DNA from: Roseivirga sp.
GTDB lineage: Bacteria; Bacteroidota; Bacteroidia; Cytophagales; Cyclobacteriaceae
Assembly: GCA_021404565.1 (NCBI GenBank)
Contig: JAAWWF010000003.1
Span: forward strand, 372,001 to 436,000
Direction: 5' to 3'
DNA: 64,000 nt
A program made the position numbers and the translations under genes. Below, in pieces: positions 43,898 through 53,628 of the stretch. Under the pieces are notes generated by a model. That model had not been told where the DNA came from and searched no databases. It saw only the letters and a list, made by a program, of their open reading frames with translations. Position 1 is the first letter of the stretch, and each line of letters opens with the position of its first letter.

Positions 43898-46109
43898 CGC
43901 TTTTTTCAGGCCTCTGTTCAATAGCTTTCCCCTGAGGCTGTTGCAGATGCATGCTAAGCACAATCCTTTCTTGCTGCTCTATTGGTTTATACTCTTTTCA
44001 ATTGTAGGTGGAAACTTCGGAAAAGGATTAGGAATTCCCTATCTCTTCCTTGACCCTGTTTATCTGGACAAAGTGGGCTGGTGGGGCTTTATGATTCTGG
44101 GCGTTACCCTCTGTGGTTTTGCCATGGCCTATAACATTACCAGCTACATTCTCGATAGCTTCAGGTTTCCCTTTCTGGGCACTTTACCACGACCTTTTAC
44201 CCATTTTTGTCTCAATAATGCCCTGCTCCCGGTCACTTTCCTGGTCTTTCATGTATCTCAGATCTACAGATTTCAAACGGAAGTAGAGTTAAGAACCAGC
44301 TCAGAGGCCCTGACCGGAATAGGAGGGCTACTCACAGGCTATGCGGCTATGCTCACACTGCTACTGGCCTACTTTATGAATACCAACCGTGATGTGATCA
44401 TGCAGCTGGCGAGGAGAAAGAAGCGAAAGAGGAAGAGAACACCCAAACAAAGAAAAAACGCTTTCAGAAAACTCCAAAAGCTGAAAAGAACCAGGGTAGG
44501 AGTCGACTCCTATTTGAGCATTCGATTCAGGTTCAGGTCTGCACGGGCTTATGAGCATAACTATGACAGGTTGGCGATTCTGCGTGTCTTTATGCAAAAT
44601 CAAAGGAACGCGATATTGATCCAATCACTAATTTTTATCGTGATTATTCTGCTGGGCATTTTTCAAAAATCAGCCGCCTTTCAGATTCCTGCAGCCGCCT
44701 CTGGGGTTCTGCTGCTTACTGTACTCGTCATGTTGACAGGAGCCCTGAGCCTTTGGTTCAGAGCCTGGGTAAGCTCTGCGGTGATTGGCCTGGTACTGGC
44801 TTCCAGCCTTATACTTTCACTGGGCTGGCTTAGCTATGAGTACCCGGCCTATGGACTCGACTATGGTGCTGAACGGCCGGTTTATTCCGTGGAAGCGATC
44901 AGACAAAATGCTTCGGAGGAAAATATTGAACAATCCAAAGCACATATGCTAAGGGTACTCGACAACTGGCGCGCAAAATTTGGAGAAGAAAAGCCGAAAA
45001 TGGTGCTGGTCACCGTAAGCGGTGGCGGACAAAGATCCGCTCTCTGGTCGCTCAATGTGCTGCAACATGCCGACTCAGTTTTGGAAGAACAACTTTTGGA
45101 CAATACCTTCCTGATCACCGGTGCTTCCGGGGGGCTTTTCGGAGCAGCCTATTATCGGGACCTGTATATGCACAATGCTGATCGCAATCACCCTGATAGG
45201 CTACAAAATCTGGGTACGGAAGTATTGAACCCGATTATGTTCACCCTGCTCGTAAACGATATGCTTTTCAAAGTGCGGGAGTTTGAATACGGAGGCTTCA
45301 GGTACAAAAGAGAGCGAGGCTACGAGTTTGAGCAACGTGTTAAATCAAACCTGGGTGATATGCTCGATCATCCGCTGAGCTACTATCGACAGCCTGAGGT
45401 AGATGGAGAAATACCCCTGTTGATGGTGAGCCCGACCATTACCAACGATGGGCGGAAGCTGTACATTTCTCCACAGCCGACCGCATTCTTCAATCTGGGG
45501 TTGAACGAGGCGCAATCCAAAGTGCAGGGGGTAGATTTCATGTCCTTACTAAAAGATCAAAACCCAGACAGTCTTCGTTTTCTTACAGCTCTGAGAATGA
45601 GTGCTACCTTCCCCTATATTACGCCTACGATTTCCTTACCCACTACACCACCGGTTCAAATAGCCGATGCGGGTATTTCCGATAACTATGGCATCTCCAA
45701 TGCCATGATCTTTCTGCATGTTTTTGAGGAGTGGATTCTGGAAAATACTTCTCAGGTGGTTGTCGTGGCCATCAGGGATTCAGAAAAGGATGGTGAGATT
45801 TCGAGAGGGGAATCTTCTAACATTCTCGAAAAATTCTTTTCTCCCATTCAGGGTGTATTGAAAAGCTGGGACCAGATCCAGACCATAGAAAACGAACAAC
45901 AGTTCAGCATGGTAAAAGGGCACTATGGCGCTCATCTGATGCGGGTGGATTTCGCTTATATAGAAAACAGAGAAGGTGGAGAAGATGCCCGTGCTTCTCT
46001 GAGTTGGCGTTTGACCGAAAGCGAAAAACGGAATATCATCGAATCAATCCACAGTCAGGTCAATCAGCAATCTCTTGCCCAACTCGATTCATTGATGCAG
46101 AATCATTAA
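43863..46109 (+). CDS. Membrane-anchored patatin-like phospholipase
   Basis: The product is about 748 residues. The frame can start at 43833 or at several internal ATGs; 43863 is a guess. It has about seven hydrophobic segments in the first ~370 residues, with a strongly basic patch in between (ARRKKRKRKRTPKQRKN). A C-terminal patatin domain follows: oxyanion loop SGGGQRSALWS, nucleophile GASGG, and the DAGISDNYG dyad Asp. Such enzymes cleave acyl chains from phospholipids. The N-terminal membrane half is unusual for patatins. The gene overlaps the methyltransferase end by about 35 bp. Confidence 0.8.
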   Translation: MNYMMELAERSSAFFRPLFNSFPLRLLQMHAKHNPFLLLYWFILFSIVGGNFGKGLGIPYLFLDPVYLDKVGWWGFMILGVTLCGFAMAYNITSYILDSFRFPFLGTLPRPFTHFCLNNALLPVTFLVFHVSQIYRFQTEVELRTSSEALTGIGGLLTGYAAMLTLLLAYFMNTNRDVIMQLARRKKRKRKRTPKQRKNAFRKLQKLKRTRVGVDSYLSIRFRFRSARAYEHNYDRLAILRVFMQNQRNAILIQSLIFIVIILLGIFQKSAAFQIPAAASGVLLLTVLVMLTGALSLWFRAWVSSAVIGLVLASSLILSLGWLSYEYPAYGLDYGAERPVYSVEAIRQNASEENIEQSKAHMLRVLDNWRAKFGEEKPKMVLVTVSGGGQRSALWSLNVLQHADSVLEEQLLDNTFLITGASGGLFGAAYYRDLYMHNADRNHPDRLQNLGTEVLNPIMFTLLVNDMLFKVREFEYGGFRYKRERGYEFEQRVKSNLGDMLDHPLSYYRQPEVDGEIPLLMVSPTITNDGRKLYISPQPTAFFNLGLNEAQSKVQGVDFMSLLKDQNPDSLRFLTALRMSATFPYITPTISLPTTPPVQIADAGISDNYGISNAMIFLHVFEEWILENTSQVVVVAIRDSEKDGEISRGESSNILEKFFSPIQGVLKSWDQIQTIENEQQFSMVKGHYGAHLMRVDFAYIENREGGEDARASLSWRLTESEKRNIIESIHSQVNQQSLAQLDSLMQNH

Positions 46110-46312
46110 TCAACGAAAGGTCACTCGCAGCATACGGGCGACTGGTTCAGTGTAATAATCGTACTAATGCAATACCTCATTTTATTCCATAAAACTCACT
46201 AGTTACAGTAGAATTCCGCACGCTTAGTAAATCAGGTGAATGATTGTTTTGTGATTTAATAGCTAGCCAAAAATCCTCTGTTCTTCGTCTGCATAAAGCC
46301 ATAATCGTTCTG

Positions 46313-46328
46313 CCTAACAAGTGTTAGG
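46313..46328. promoter_or_regulatory. 16-bp palindrome upstream of icmF, possible operator
   Basis: CCTAACA-AG-TGTTAGG is an imperfect-centre palindrome (7-bp arms) about 57 bp before the icmF ATG. It resembles operators of TetR-family regulators, but no regulator gene is adjacent, so the role is inferred. Confidence 0.35.
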
Positions 46329-46384
46329 AAACTGGCCCTTTTTGCGTAAATTCGCATGAGTATTAGTCTATAAAAGCCGTTTCT

Positions 46385-49300
46385 ATGCAGGAAGTAGCCC
46401 CTTACCAACCCAAGAACAAGATCAGAATAGTAACAGCCGCCTCTCTCTTTGATGGCCATGATGCCGCAATCAATATCATGCGCAGAATCATCCAGGCCAC
46501 AGGTTGTGAGGTGATTCACCTGGGGCATGATCGTTCTGTCGAAGAGGTGGTGAACACCGCTATTCAGGAAGACGCACAGGCCATTGCCATGACCTCTTAC
46601 CAGGGTGGACACAATGAGTACTTCAAGTACATGTACGACCTGCTGAAAGAAAAGGGCTCTGAGCATATCAGGATTTTTGGTGGAGGCGGAGGTGTGATTC
46701 TCCCCGAAGAAATCAAAGAGCTGATGGACTACGGGATTACCCGTATTTATGCACCCGATGATGGCCGGGAGCTTGGCCTTCAGGGCATGATCAATGATAT
46801 GGTGCAGCGATGTGATTTTGCCACGGGTGAAAACCTGAATGGTGAGGTGAATCACATAGCCGAGAAGGACATTAAATCGATTGCCAGGGTTATCTCGGCA
46901 GCAGAGAACTTTCCTGAAGAATCAAAAGCCGACCTCGATAGGGTACATGAAATGGCCGATGCCCTCGATACTCCTGTTTTGGGTATCACCGGTACCGGTG
47001 GTTCTGGTAAATCCTCTCTGGTGGATGAACTGGTACGCAGGTTTCTGATTGACTTTCAGGACAAAACCATCGCGATTGTTTCAGTGGACCCCTCAAAACG
47101 AAGAACAGGTGGAGCCTTGCTGGGAGATAGAATTAGGATGAACTCTATCAATAGCGACAGGGTGTATATGCGCTCTTTGGCCACCCGTCAGTCTAACCTG
47201 GCCCTTTCGAAGCACGTACGGGAAGCTGTTCAGGTTTTGAAAGCGGCAGAATATGACCTGATCATCCTGGAAACGTCTGGAATCGGCCAGTCTGATACTG
47301 AAATTCTCGATCACTCAGATGTGTCACTTTATGTGATGACTCCCGAGTATGGAGCGGCTACCCAGCTGGAAAAGATCGATATGCTCGATTTTGCTGATGT
47401 GATTGCGCTTAACAAATTTGATAAGCGTGGCGCGTTGGATGCCTTGAGAGATGTGAAGAAGCAGTTCCAGAGAAACCACGGGCTTTGGACGGCCAAGGTA
47501 GATGATATGCCGGTGCACGGTACCATCGCCTCTCAGTTCAACGATCCCGGAATGAACTCCCTCTATAAAGTCATCATGGACAAGATCGTGGAGAAGACAG
47601 GAGCCCAATTGGCCTCTACTTTCGAGATCACGAACGAGATGTCTGAGAAGATTTTCGTGATTCCACCAAAACGAACCCGATACCTCTCTGAGATTTCTGA
47701 AAGCAGTCGTTCTTACGATCAATGGGCCGCTGCTCAGGCAGAAGTAGCCGACAAACTGTATGGGCTGCGTTCTTCAATCAATACACTCAAAGATTCTACC
47801 ATTGCCGATCGCGACCGCCTGATCAAAGGACTGGAAGAAAGCTATCAGCAGGTGGCCCTGGATCTCGATCCGCATAACCTGCAGTTGATTGAGCAATGGG
47901 AAGAAAAGAAAAAGAAATACACAGACCCTGTTTACACCTTCAAAGTACGCGACAAGGAGATCAAGATTCAGACACACTCAGAGTCACTTTCTCACAGTCA
48001 GATTCCAAAAGTAGCCCTGCCTAAATTCAAGAGCTGGGGAGATGTGCTAAGGTGGTCGCTGCAGGAAAATGTGCCCGGTGAATTCCCTTATACTGCCGGA
48101 ATCTATCCTTTCAAAAGAGAAGGAGAGGACCCTACGCGTATGTTTGCCGGTGAAGGCGGACCAGAGCGTACCAACAGACGCTTCCACTATGTAAGTCTGG
48201 GTATGCCAGCAGCAAGGCTGTCTACCGCTTTCGACTCGGTGACTCTTTACGGAAATGACCCGGGGTATCGCCCTGATATCTACGGTAAGATTGGTAATGC
48301 AGGAGTAAGTATCTGCTGCCTTGACGATGCCAAGAAGCTTTATTCAGGTTTTGACTTGTCTGACCCTACCACCTCGGTATCGATGACCATCAATGGTCCC
48401 GCACCGATGCTGCTTGGCTTCTTTATGAATGCTGCGATTGACCAACAATGTGAGCGATATATTCAGGAGCAGGGACTGGAAGCAGAAGTTGAGAAAAAGA
48501 TCAAAGCCATTTACAAGGCCAAAGGCGTTGAGAGACCTCACTATCAGGGAGACTTACCAGAAGGCAATGATGGTCTTGGCTTGCTGCTGCTGGGGGTTAC
48601 CGGAGACCAGGTACTGCCAGCCGATATTTACGCAGAGATCAAAGCAGCCACCTTATCTAAAGTACGTGGTACGGTACAAGCCGATATTCTCAAAGAAGAT
48701 CAGGCGCAGAATACCTGTATTTTCTCTACTGAGTTTGCACTCAGACTGATGGGAGATGTGCAGCAGTATTTCATTGAGCAAAATGTAAGAAATTTCTATT
48801 CGGTGTCTATCTCAGGCTATCATATAGCCGAGGCAGGTGCCAATCCTATCACACAGCTGGCCTTTACGCTCGCGAACGGCTTTACCTATGTGGAGTACTA
48901 CCTGAGCAGAGGTATGGACATCAATAAATTTGGTCCTAATCTTTCGTTCTTCTTCTCCAATGGTATCGACCCGGAATATGCTGTGATTGGCCGTGTAGCC
49001 AGACGTATCTGGTCAAAGGCCATGAAGCAGAAATATGGCGCCAATTCCCGTGCCCAGATGATGAAATATCATATTCAGACATCCGGTCGCTCACTGCATG
49101 CTCAGGAGATTGATTTCAACGATATCCGTACCAGTTTGCAGGCACTCTACGCCATTTATGATAACTGTAACTCTTTGCATACCAATGCTTATGACGAGGC
49201 CATTACTACGCCTACAGAAGAATCTGTACGCAGGGCCATGGCTATTCAGCTGATCATTAACAAAGAGCTTGGACTGACTAAAAACGAAAATCCGCTGCAG

Positions 49301-49765
49301 GGCTCTTTTATCATCGAAGAACTCACTGACCTGGTAGAAGAAGCCGTGCTTTCCGAATTTGATCGCATTACCGAAAGAGGAGGCGTGCTTGGCGCTATGG
49401 AAACCATGTACCAGCGTAGCAAAATCCAGGAAGAAAGCCTCTACTACGAGACGCTGAAGCATACGGGTGAATTCCCAATCATTGGTGTCAATACCTTCCT
49501 GAGCTCTAAGGGCTCACCCACTGTATTGCCCCGTGAGGTGATTCGCGCCAGCACGGAAGAAAAGGAGTATCAGATTACCATGTTGGAGCACTTGCACAAT
49601 GGTAACAGTGACAAAACCAGCGAGATGATCAAGCGTGTTCAGCAAGCAGCCATTCAGAACGAAAATATCTTCGAAGAGCTGATGGAGGCCTGTAAGTACT
49701 GCTCACTCGGTCAGATTACCTCAGCTTTGTTTGAGGTAGGTGGGCAGTACAGAAGGAATATGTAG
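46385..49765 (+). CDS. icmF: Fused isobutyryl-CoA mutase (IcmF, methylmalonyl-CoA mutase family)
   Basis: This 1126-residue protein interconverts isobutyryl-CoA and n-butyryl-CoA (and often isovaleryl/pivalyl-CoA) using coenzyme B12. The B12-binding domain is at the start, with [12 protein letters not shown] around His25 and [11 protein letters not shown]; then a P-loop GTPase chaperone with Walker A GTGGSGKS at 203-210 and NKFDKRG; then the large mutase domain ([24 protein letters not shown]). That order, B12-GTPase-mutase in one chain, is diagnostic for IcmF as opposed to methylmalonyl-CoA mutase. Cytoplasmic. Neighbours give no further pathway. Confidence 0.97.
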   Translation: MQEVAPYQPKNKIRIVTAASLFDGHDAAINIMRRIIQATGCEVIHLGHDRSVEEVVNTAIQEDAQAIAMTSYQGGHNEYFKYMYDLLKEKGSEHIRIFGGGGGVILPEEIKELMDYGITRIYAPDDGRELGLQGMINDMVQRCDFATGENLNGEVNHIAEKDIKSIARVISAAENFPEESKADLDRVHEMADALDTPVLGITGTGGSGKSSLVDELVRRFLIDFQDKTIAIVSVDPSKRRTGGALLGDRIRMNSINSDRVYMRSLATRQSNLALSKHVREAVQVLKAAEYDLIILETSGIGQSDTEILDHSDVSLYVMTPEYGAATQLEKIDMLDFADVIALNKFDKRGALDALRDVKKQFQRNHGLWTAKVDDMPVHGTIASQFNDPGMNSLYKVIMDKIVEKTGAQLASTFEITNEMSEKIFVIPPKRTRYLSEISESSRSYDQWAAAQAEVADKLYGLRSSINTLKDSTIADRDRLIKGLEESYQQVALDLDPHNLQLIEQWEEKKKKYTDPVYTFKVRDKEIKIQTHSESLSHSQIPKVALPKFKSWGDVLRWSLQENVPGEFPYTAGIYPFKREGEDPTRMFAGEGGPERTNRRFHYVSLGMPAARLSTAFDSVTLYGNDPGYRPDIYGKIGNAGVSICCLDDAKKLYSGFDLSDPTTSVSMTINGPAPMLLGFFMNAAIDQQCERYIQEQGLEAEVEKKIKAIYKAKGVERPHYQGDLPEGNDGLGLLLLGVTGDQVLPADIYAEIKAATLSKVRGTVQADILKEDQAQNTCIFSTEFALRLMGDVQQYFIEQNVRNFYSVSISGYHIAEAGANPITQLAFTLANGFTYVEYYLSRGMDINKFGPNLSFFFSNGIDPEYAVIGRVARRIWSKAMKQKYGANSRAQMMKYHIQTSGRSLHAQEIDFNDIRTSLQALYAIYDNCNSLHTNAYDEAITTPTEESVRRAMAIQLIINKELGLTKNENPLQGSFIIEELTDLVEEAVLSEFDRITERGGVLGAMETMYQRSKIQEESLYYETLKHTGEFPIIGVNTFLSSKGSPTVLPREVIRASTEEKEYQITMLEHLHNGNSDKTSEMIKRVQQAAIQNENIFEELMEACKYCSLGQITSALFEVGGQYRRNM

Positions 49766-49808
49766 CGTTGGTGCTTATTGGTTGATTAGTTATTCGGAGA
49801 TAAGAACT

Positions 49809-50630
49809 TTAACATCTTTGATCAACTTTGTATTGTTCAAAGAGATATGAATGAATACAATCAATTAGGTTGTCATAATGAAGGAGTTTTATGTTTTTAA
49901 CCGACTTTCGCTTTAATCGATACGTTTTTTCTGTGAAGTCTTGTCTTCTTCCAGCGATAACTAGAAAATGAATTCGACTCTTGTCAAGAATATGAAATTC
50001 ATCAGGAAGCGAGAGTCTTTGATTCTTAACCTTTTGAAATAATGAGAAGAGTTGATTGTAATTCTTATCAATCCAATGGTCCCAGTCTTCTATTTGTCTT
50101 AGTCCTTTTCTGAATGACGTAGCCAAACTGCCATCCTTCAATGTCGATTTTAAGTTTGGATGTTCGAACTCAATAAAGATAAATTCATACCCTCCTGAGT
50201 TCTTCCCAACTAGTAGAAAATCAACTACAAAATCTGGGTAGAGAGGTAATTCCCTAAATAGATAGCTGTCATGATGCCCAAAGTCATAATAGTAGAATAA
50301 ACTTTCAAGTATGAAGTAAGATTCAGTACTAGCTATGAAAGTCAAAATAGCCTCTTCATTTGTTGAGGTTTCGTTGAGCAAAGCCTTGAACTTATCGAAT
50401 TTGCCGATACCTAGGCATGGATGTTTGTCAAAATTTAATGCAAGATATTGGTTCGGGAAAAAGGATCGATAGTGTTGTCCGGCTTCTCCCAGCAACTCGA
50501 AGTACTTATCCAGATCTTTCATGGTAAAGCCAGAATTCTCTTTTTCCATCTCAAATCTTCTGGCATCATCTATTCCTTTGATTTCCTGTGGTGACAAAGC
50601 GTTATAATCTTTTTTAAAAAGACCTTTCAT
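49809..50630 (-). CDS. Shedu-like (DUF4263) nuclease, putative antiphage protein
   Basis: This 273-residue protein has a C-terminal nuclease-like domain: LYPDFVVDFLLVG, then FIFIEFEHPNLKST, ALRQI-like FRKGLRQIEDWDHWI, and the strand IHFLVIAGRR. The D-x(n)-E-x-E/K arrangement fits the PD-(D/E)xK fold of DUF4263/Shedu (SduA). Here the second motif is E-F-E rather than E-x-K. The N-terminal ~110 residues are helical. Shedu is a known single-gene antiphage system. The gene is more AT-rich by eye than its neighbours and a REP palindrome lies upstream, which suggests transfer. A plain restriction-type or unrelated nuclease is the alternative. Confidence 0.55.
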   Translation of the reverse strand: MKGLFKKDYNALSPQEIKGIDDARRFEMEKENSGFTMKDLDKYFELLGEAGQHYRSFFPNQYLALNFDKHPCLGIGKFDKFKALLNETSTNEEAILTFIASTESYFILESLFYYYDFGHHDSYLFRELPLYPDFVVDFLLVGKNSGGYEFIFIEFEHPNLKSTLKDGSLATSFRKGLRQIEDWDHWIDKNYNQLFSLFQKVKNQRLSLPDEFHILDKSRIHFLVIAGRRQDFTEKTYRLKRKSVKNIKLLHYDNLIDCIHSYLFEQYKVDQRC

Positions 50631-50939
50631 TTTTATAATTATTGAGCTACAATCTGACTTGTATCGTATAATAGTACTTTTTTGTTTAAAATGATCGCTT
50701 CCTGTCGCAGGTTCTCTGAACCTGCGACCAGGTATAAAACCGGATTCCTATCCGGGCTTGCAGAACATAGCATCAGGGTTAATCTCGATGGGCTTTAAGA
50801 TGTTAAATCATATTATGCCATGGCCGATAGGCACCCTTTTTAGAAGGTGATTCAGAGTTTTAAAAAAAGAATTGTTGTTTGATGAAGCACATTGCCCTGA
50901 GTTTGAGTCATATATACAGACGACAAAAACTCAACAACA
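50631..50939. other. Intergenic stretch with REP palindrome
   Basis: About 310 bp without a gene. It contains the REP-like palindrome at 50704-50728 and, directly after it, a second small inverted repeat (CCGGAT / ATCCGG around 50740-50755). A TTTG near 50878 and TGAGTTTG at 50898-50905 may be a weak promoter for the following lipoprotein. Confidence 0.6.
50704..50728. repeat. REP-like palindrome
   Basis: GTCGCAGGTTC (50704-50714), TCT, GAACCTGCGAC (50718-50728): an exact 11-bp inverted repeat with a 3-nt loop. The same element occurs at 63136-63160, with half-copies at 62753 and 63392. Confidence 0.9.
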
Positions 50940-51695
50940 ATGAAAACGAAGTTCTTTACCCTTTTAGCACTGTTGTTTCTGGTGCTATCCTGTAACAATG
51001 CGACTGACGATGTCCACCCCATATCGGAGATAAAGCTGGAGACCGGTCCTAATATTCCATTTTTAATTAACCCGGATGAGCTCATTGGTAGGTCAGCCAG
51101 TGATTTGCAGTTTGTTCAAAACCCTGGTCGGGGTATAACAGATGATTTGGTTGAAGGAAGGTTCCTGAAATATACACCCGGAACTGATTTTGATGAAGGC
51201 GAAGACCGTTTCGATCTGAATATTAAAGATACCGATGGCAATGAGCACCTGGTAAACGTGGTGGTGAAAGTAACGGATAACCCCTGTAACTACGGTCCTT
51301 CTTTCGATCATATACAGGTCAGAGCAGGCGAATCCATCACGGAGGACTTGTTGGCCAATGACTTTTTCTGCGGCCAGATTCCCACCTTTTCCAATCCTAT
51401 GTCTCCCAGCGGTGCTGTCAGTTTTCATTTGGTAAGCTCTGACTATGCCAATGGCCTCGGAGACTACTTTGGGGCTAACCTGGATTTGTTCAATAACCAG
51501 GTTGATGCGACCATAAATGCTCCGGATACACCAGGCATTATTAAAATTATCTATGAAGTAGGTTTCGATATAAAGCCAGAGTACATGAGAAACTTCCCTA
51601 CTTCTTTTGATTATTTAAAAGAGGGTGGGGGGCTGATGCCTAAGGCTTTTGAACATTACATGGTTGCTGAAGCCACCATAGAGATCATTGATTGA
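50940..51695 (+). CDS. Hypothetical lipoprotein
   Basis: This 251-residue protein has a typical lipoprotein signal (MKTKFFTLLALLFLVLSC, Cys at residue 18). The mature part starts with an acidic linker and is rich in short beta segments (YTPGTDFDEGEDRFDLNIKDTDGNEHLVNVVVKVTD), reminiscent of cadherin- or Ig-like domains; I could not assign a family. It precedes the ECF sigma gene by 65 bp. Probably an outer-membrane or cell-surface lipoprotein. Confidence 0.8.
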   Translation: MKTKFFTLLALLFLVLSCNNATDDVHPISEIKLETGPNIPFLINPDELIGRSASDLQFVQNPGRGITDDLVEGRFLKYTPGTDFDEGEDRFDLNIKDTDGNEHLVNVVVKVTDNPCNYGPSFDHIQVRAGESITEDLLANDFFCGQIPTFSNPMSPSGAVSFHLVSSDYANGLGDYFGANLDLFNNQVDATINAPDTPGIIKIIYEVGFDIKPEYMRNFPTSFDYLKEGGGLMPKAFEHYMVAEATIEIID

Positions 51696-51760
51696 TTCAC
51701 TAATTCCAAACATGTTTAAGGCTATTGCCGTGACAAAGGTCATGGCGGCCCCCATATGGA

Positions 51761-52315
51761 ATGACTGATATTTCTGATCTCATAGAACAGTGTATTAAAG
51801 GAGATGCAAAATCTCAGAAGGAGTTGTATGACTTGCTGAAGGGGAGATTAATGGGCGTTTGCCTCCGGTATAACACTAATAAGGAAGAGGCGAATGACGT
51901 TTTTCAGGAGGCTATGATTCGCATTTTTAACAGTATCCACAGAGCCGGAGAAGTGGATAATGTGATGGCCTGGGCTAACCGAATTACCTGTAATGTGGCC
52001 ATTGACTTCTATAAAAAGAAAAGAGCCCGCATGATGGTGAGCATGGATGAATCAGAGACAGCGGAATTCACCAGCGATGAGGTAGATGTTATCGGGCAGA
52101 TGAGCGCAGAGGAAATTCTGAAGATTCTACATGAGCTGCCGCCTAATTACAGACTGGTATTCAATCTCTACGTGATAGAGGGCTATTCACATAAAGAGAT
52201 TGCAGATCAGCTTGAAATTGCTGAGAGTACGTCCCGGGTACTGCTTACACGGGCAAAAAGGAGAATGATTGAGCTTTTAAAAAAAACAGAAGTAGTTAAG
52301 CATGTCTATGGATGA
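51761..52315 (+). CDS. ECF-type RNA polymerase sigma factor
   Basis: This 184-residue protein has region 2 (LCLRYN-like GVCLRYNTNKEEANDVFQEAMIRIF), the linking NRITCNVAIDFYKKKRA, and region 4 HTH (EGYSHKEIADQLEIAESTSRVLLTRAKRRM). It overlaps the next gene by 14 bp, which encodes a large membrane protein. Together they form a typical Bacteroidota ECF pair, in which the partner often holds the sigma factor inactive until a periplasmic signal arrives. Confidence 0.95.
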   Translation: MTDISDLIEQCIKGDAKSQKELYDLLKGRLMGVCLRYNTNKEEANDVFQEAMIRIFNSIHRAGEVDNVMAWANRITCNVAIDFYKKKRARMMVSMDESETAEFTSDEVDVIGQMSAEEILKILHELPPNYRLVFNLYVIEGYSHKEIADQLEIAESTSRVLLTRAKRRMIELLKKTEVVKHVYG

Positions 52316-53489
52316 TCAATTGAGGAAAACCCTTGCCTCGAAATTTGAGAATTTTGAGGCACCGGTGGGAGAGGACCAGTGGAACAGTATCAAGGATGGT
52401 ATTGTAAACAAGCCTTCGCGAAAAGCGGTAGTATGGAGGCGTCTGTCCATTGGATTGATTTTATTATTGATTGTAGGGGTATCTACCTGGTTCCTTGCTG
52501 GTGAAATTAATGCTGGTCGTGATGCTCAGGCAGTGAGGGAAGTTGAGAAAACAACCCCACAGACAGATAACTCAAGCGATATTAAACCTCAAAAGTCCCC
52601 TGTTACCAGTACACCTGAAGAAGAGGCAGCTAAGTCTGAACAAGCTGTTAGCCAACCTGATATAACCCATGTGACGCAAGGCAAAGAGAAGAGCAAGGAC
52701 CTTCTGGTACCTAAAGTTGAAACCAAGCCCTGGAGTCAATTCAATCTAATGGTGGAATTACGGGACCAAACGCCCCTGGAATTGTCACTGATAGAAATAC
52801 CCCTTTACGAATTTATGAGAGATAGCACCACGCCAGGACCCATCCCGATGCCTGTAGCTATGGCAGATTCCACGGCTCAGACAAATAAAAAAGTGAGCTT
52901 CAGACCTTTTCTGGGGCTCAACCTGAACTACCTCAACCTAAGACCCAATCCTGCTGATAACCTTTACTTTAAAGACATTGGCTCTTCCCTGGATCTGTCG
53001 CTTCAGCAATGGGGGCTGAGCATTGGTTATGAAATGACGGTTCGCTTGAGTGACGGGCTCAAACTGAGAAATGAACTGAATCTTTCCTTTAAACAGCACA
53101 AGGTTTCTTTCAAGTATATACCGGATGCATCTGATTCGGAAAACACCGAATTTTTGAGTGTCCAGAATACTTTCAGCCCACTGACCTTGGGGATTTCTGC
53201 CGGCTTGCTCTATGACTTGGGAGGCCAGGGGTCACAAAAGAGAGAGTTGGATTTAGGATTCTACTACGAGCCGGTAATTGACAATGACCTGGGTAATCAA
53301 GAGCTCCTTCAATACCCTGGTGATTTAATCAATATGAATGTGGGCTTCACTTTCCATCCTGAAAAAATCAATTGGGGGATTCGGGTCTTTAGCTATTACT
53401 CCCTGAACAGAAAGTACAGTGAGAAGGCATTAACTATGACTCCCTATGGCTTTGGTGTCCAGTTTCTAAGAGATAAAGCACGGAAGTAA
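52302..53489 (+). CDS. Membrane protein coupled to ECF sigma factor (anti-sigma-like N-terminus, barrel-like C-terminus)
   Basis: The 395-residue protein begins MSMDDQLRKTLASKFENFEAPVGEDQW, a short cytoplasmic region that resembles anti-sigma-type N-termini. A single TM lies at about residues 50-70 (SIGLILLLIVGVSTWFL), then a Pro/Thr/Ser-rich linker. The C-terminal ~200 residues have amphipathic strands as in outer-membrane barrels (FRPFLGLNLNYLNLRP). The overlap with the sigma gene implies coupled expression. Anti-sigma function is inferred; the barrel part could only be outer-membrane if the linker spans the periplasm. Confidence 0.8.
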   Translation: MSMDDQLRKTLASKFENFEAPVGEDQWNSIKDGIVNKPSRKAVVWRRLSIGLILLLIVGVSTWFLAGEINAGRDAQAVREVEKTTPQTDNSSDIKPQKSPVTSTPEEEAAKSEQAVSQPDITHVTQGKEKSKDLLVPKVETKPWSQFNLMVELRDQTPLELSLIEIPLYEFMRDSTTPGPIPMPVAMADSTAQTNKKVSFRPFLGLNLNYLNLRPNPADNLYFKDIGSSLDLSLQQWGLSIGYEMTVRLSDGLKLRNELNLSFKQHKVSFKYIPDASDSENTEFLSVQNTFSPLTLGISAGLLYDLGGQGSQKRELDLGFYYEPVIDNDLGNQELLQYPGDLINMNVGFTFHPEKINWGIRVFSYYSLNRKYSEKALTMTPYGFGVQFLRDKARK

Positions 53490-53628
53490 GGCATACAAAT
53501 CTATTGCCAGTATGTCGAAATGCAGTTCCGTAACGGATCTGACTTTTTTGAGTTTGACCTAAGCCCCGCCTGATCAAACCCCTTTGCGATTCTCAGCGTC
53601 CTCTGTGGTTAAGTATGGGCCTATGTCC

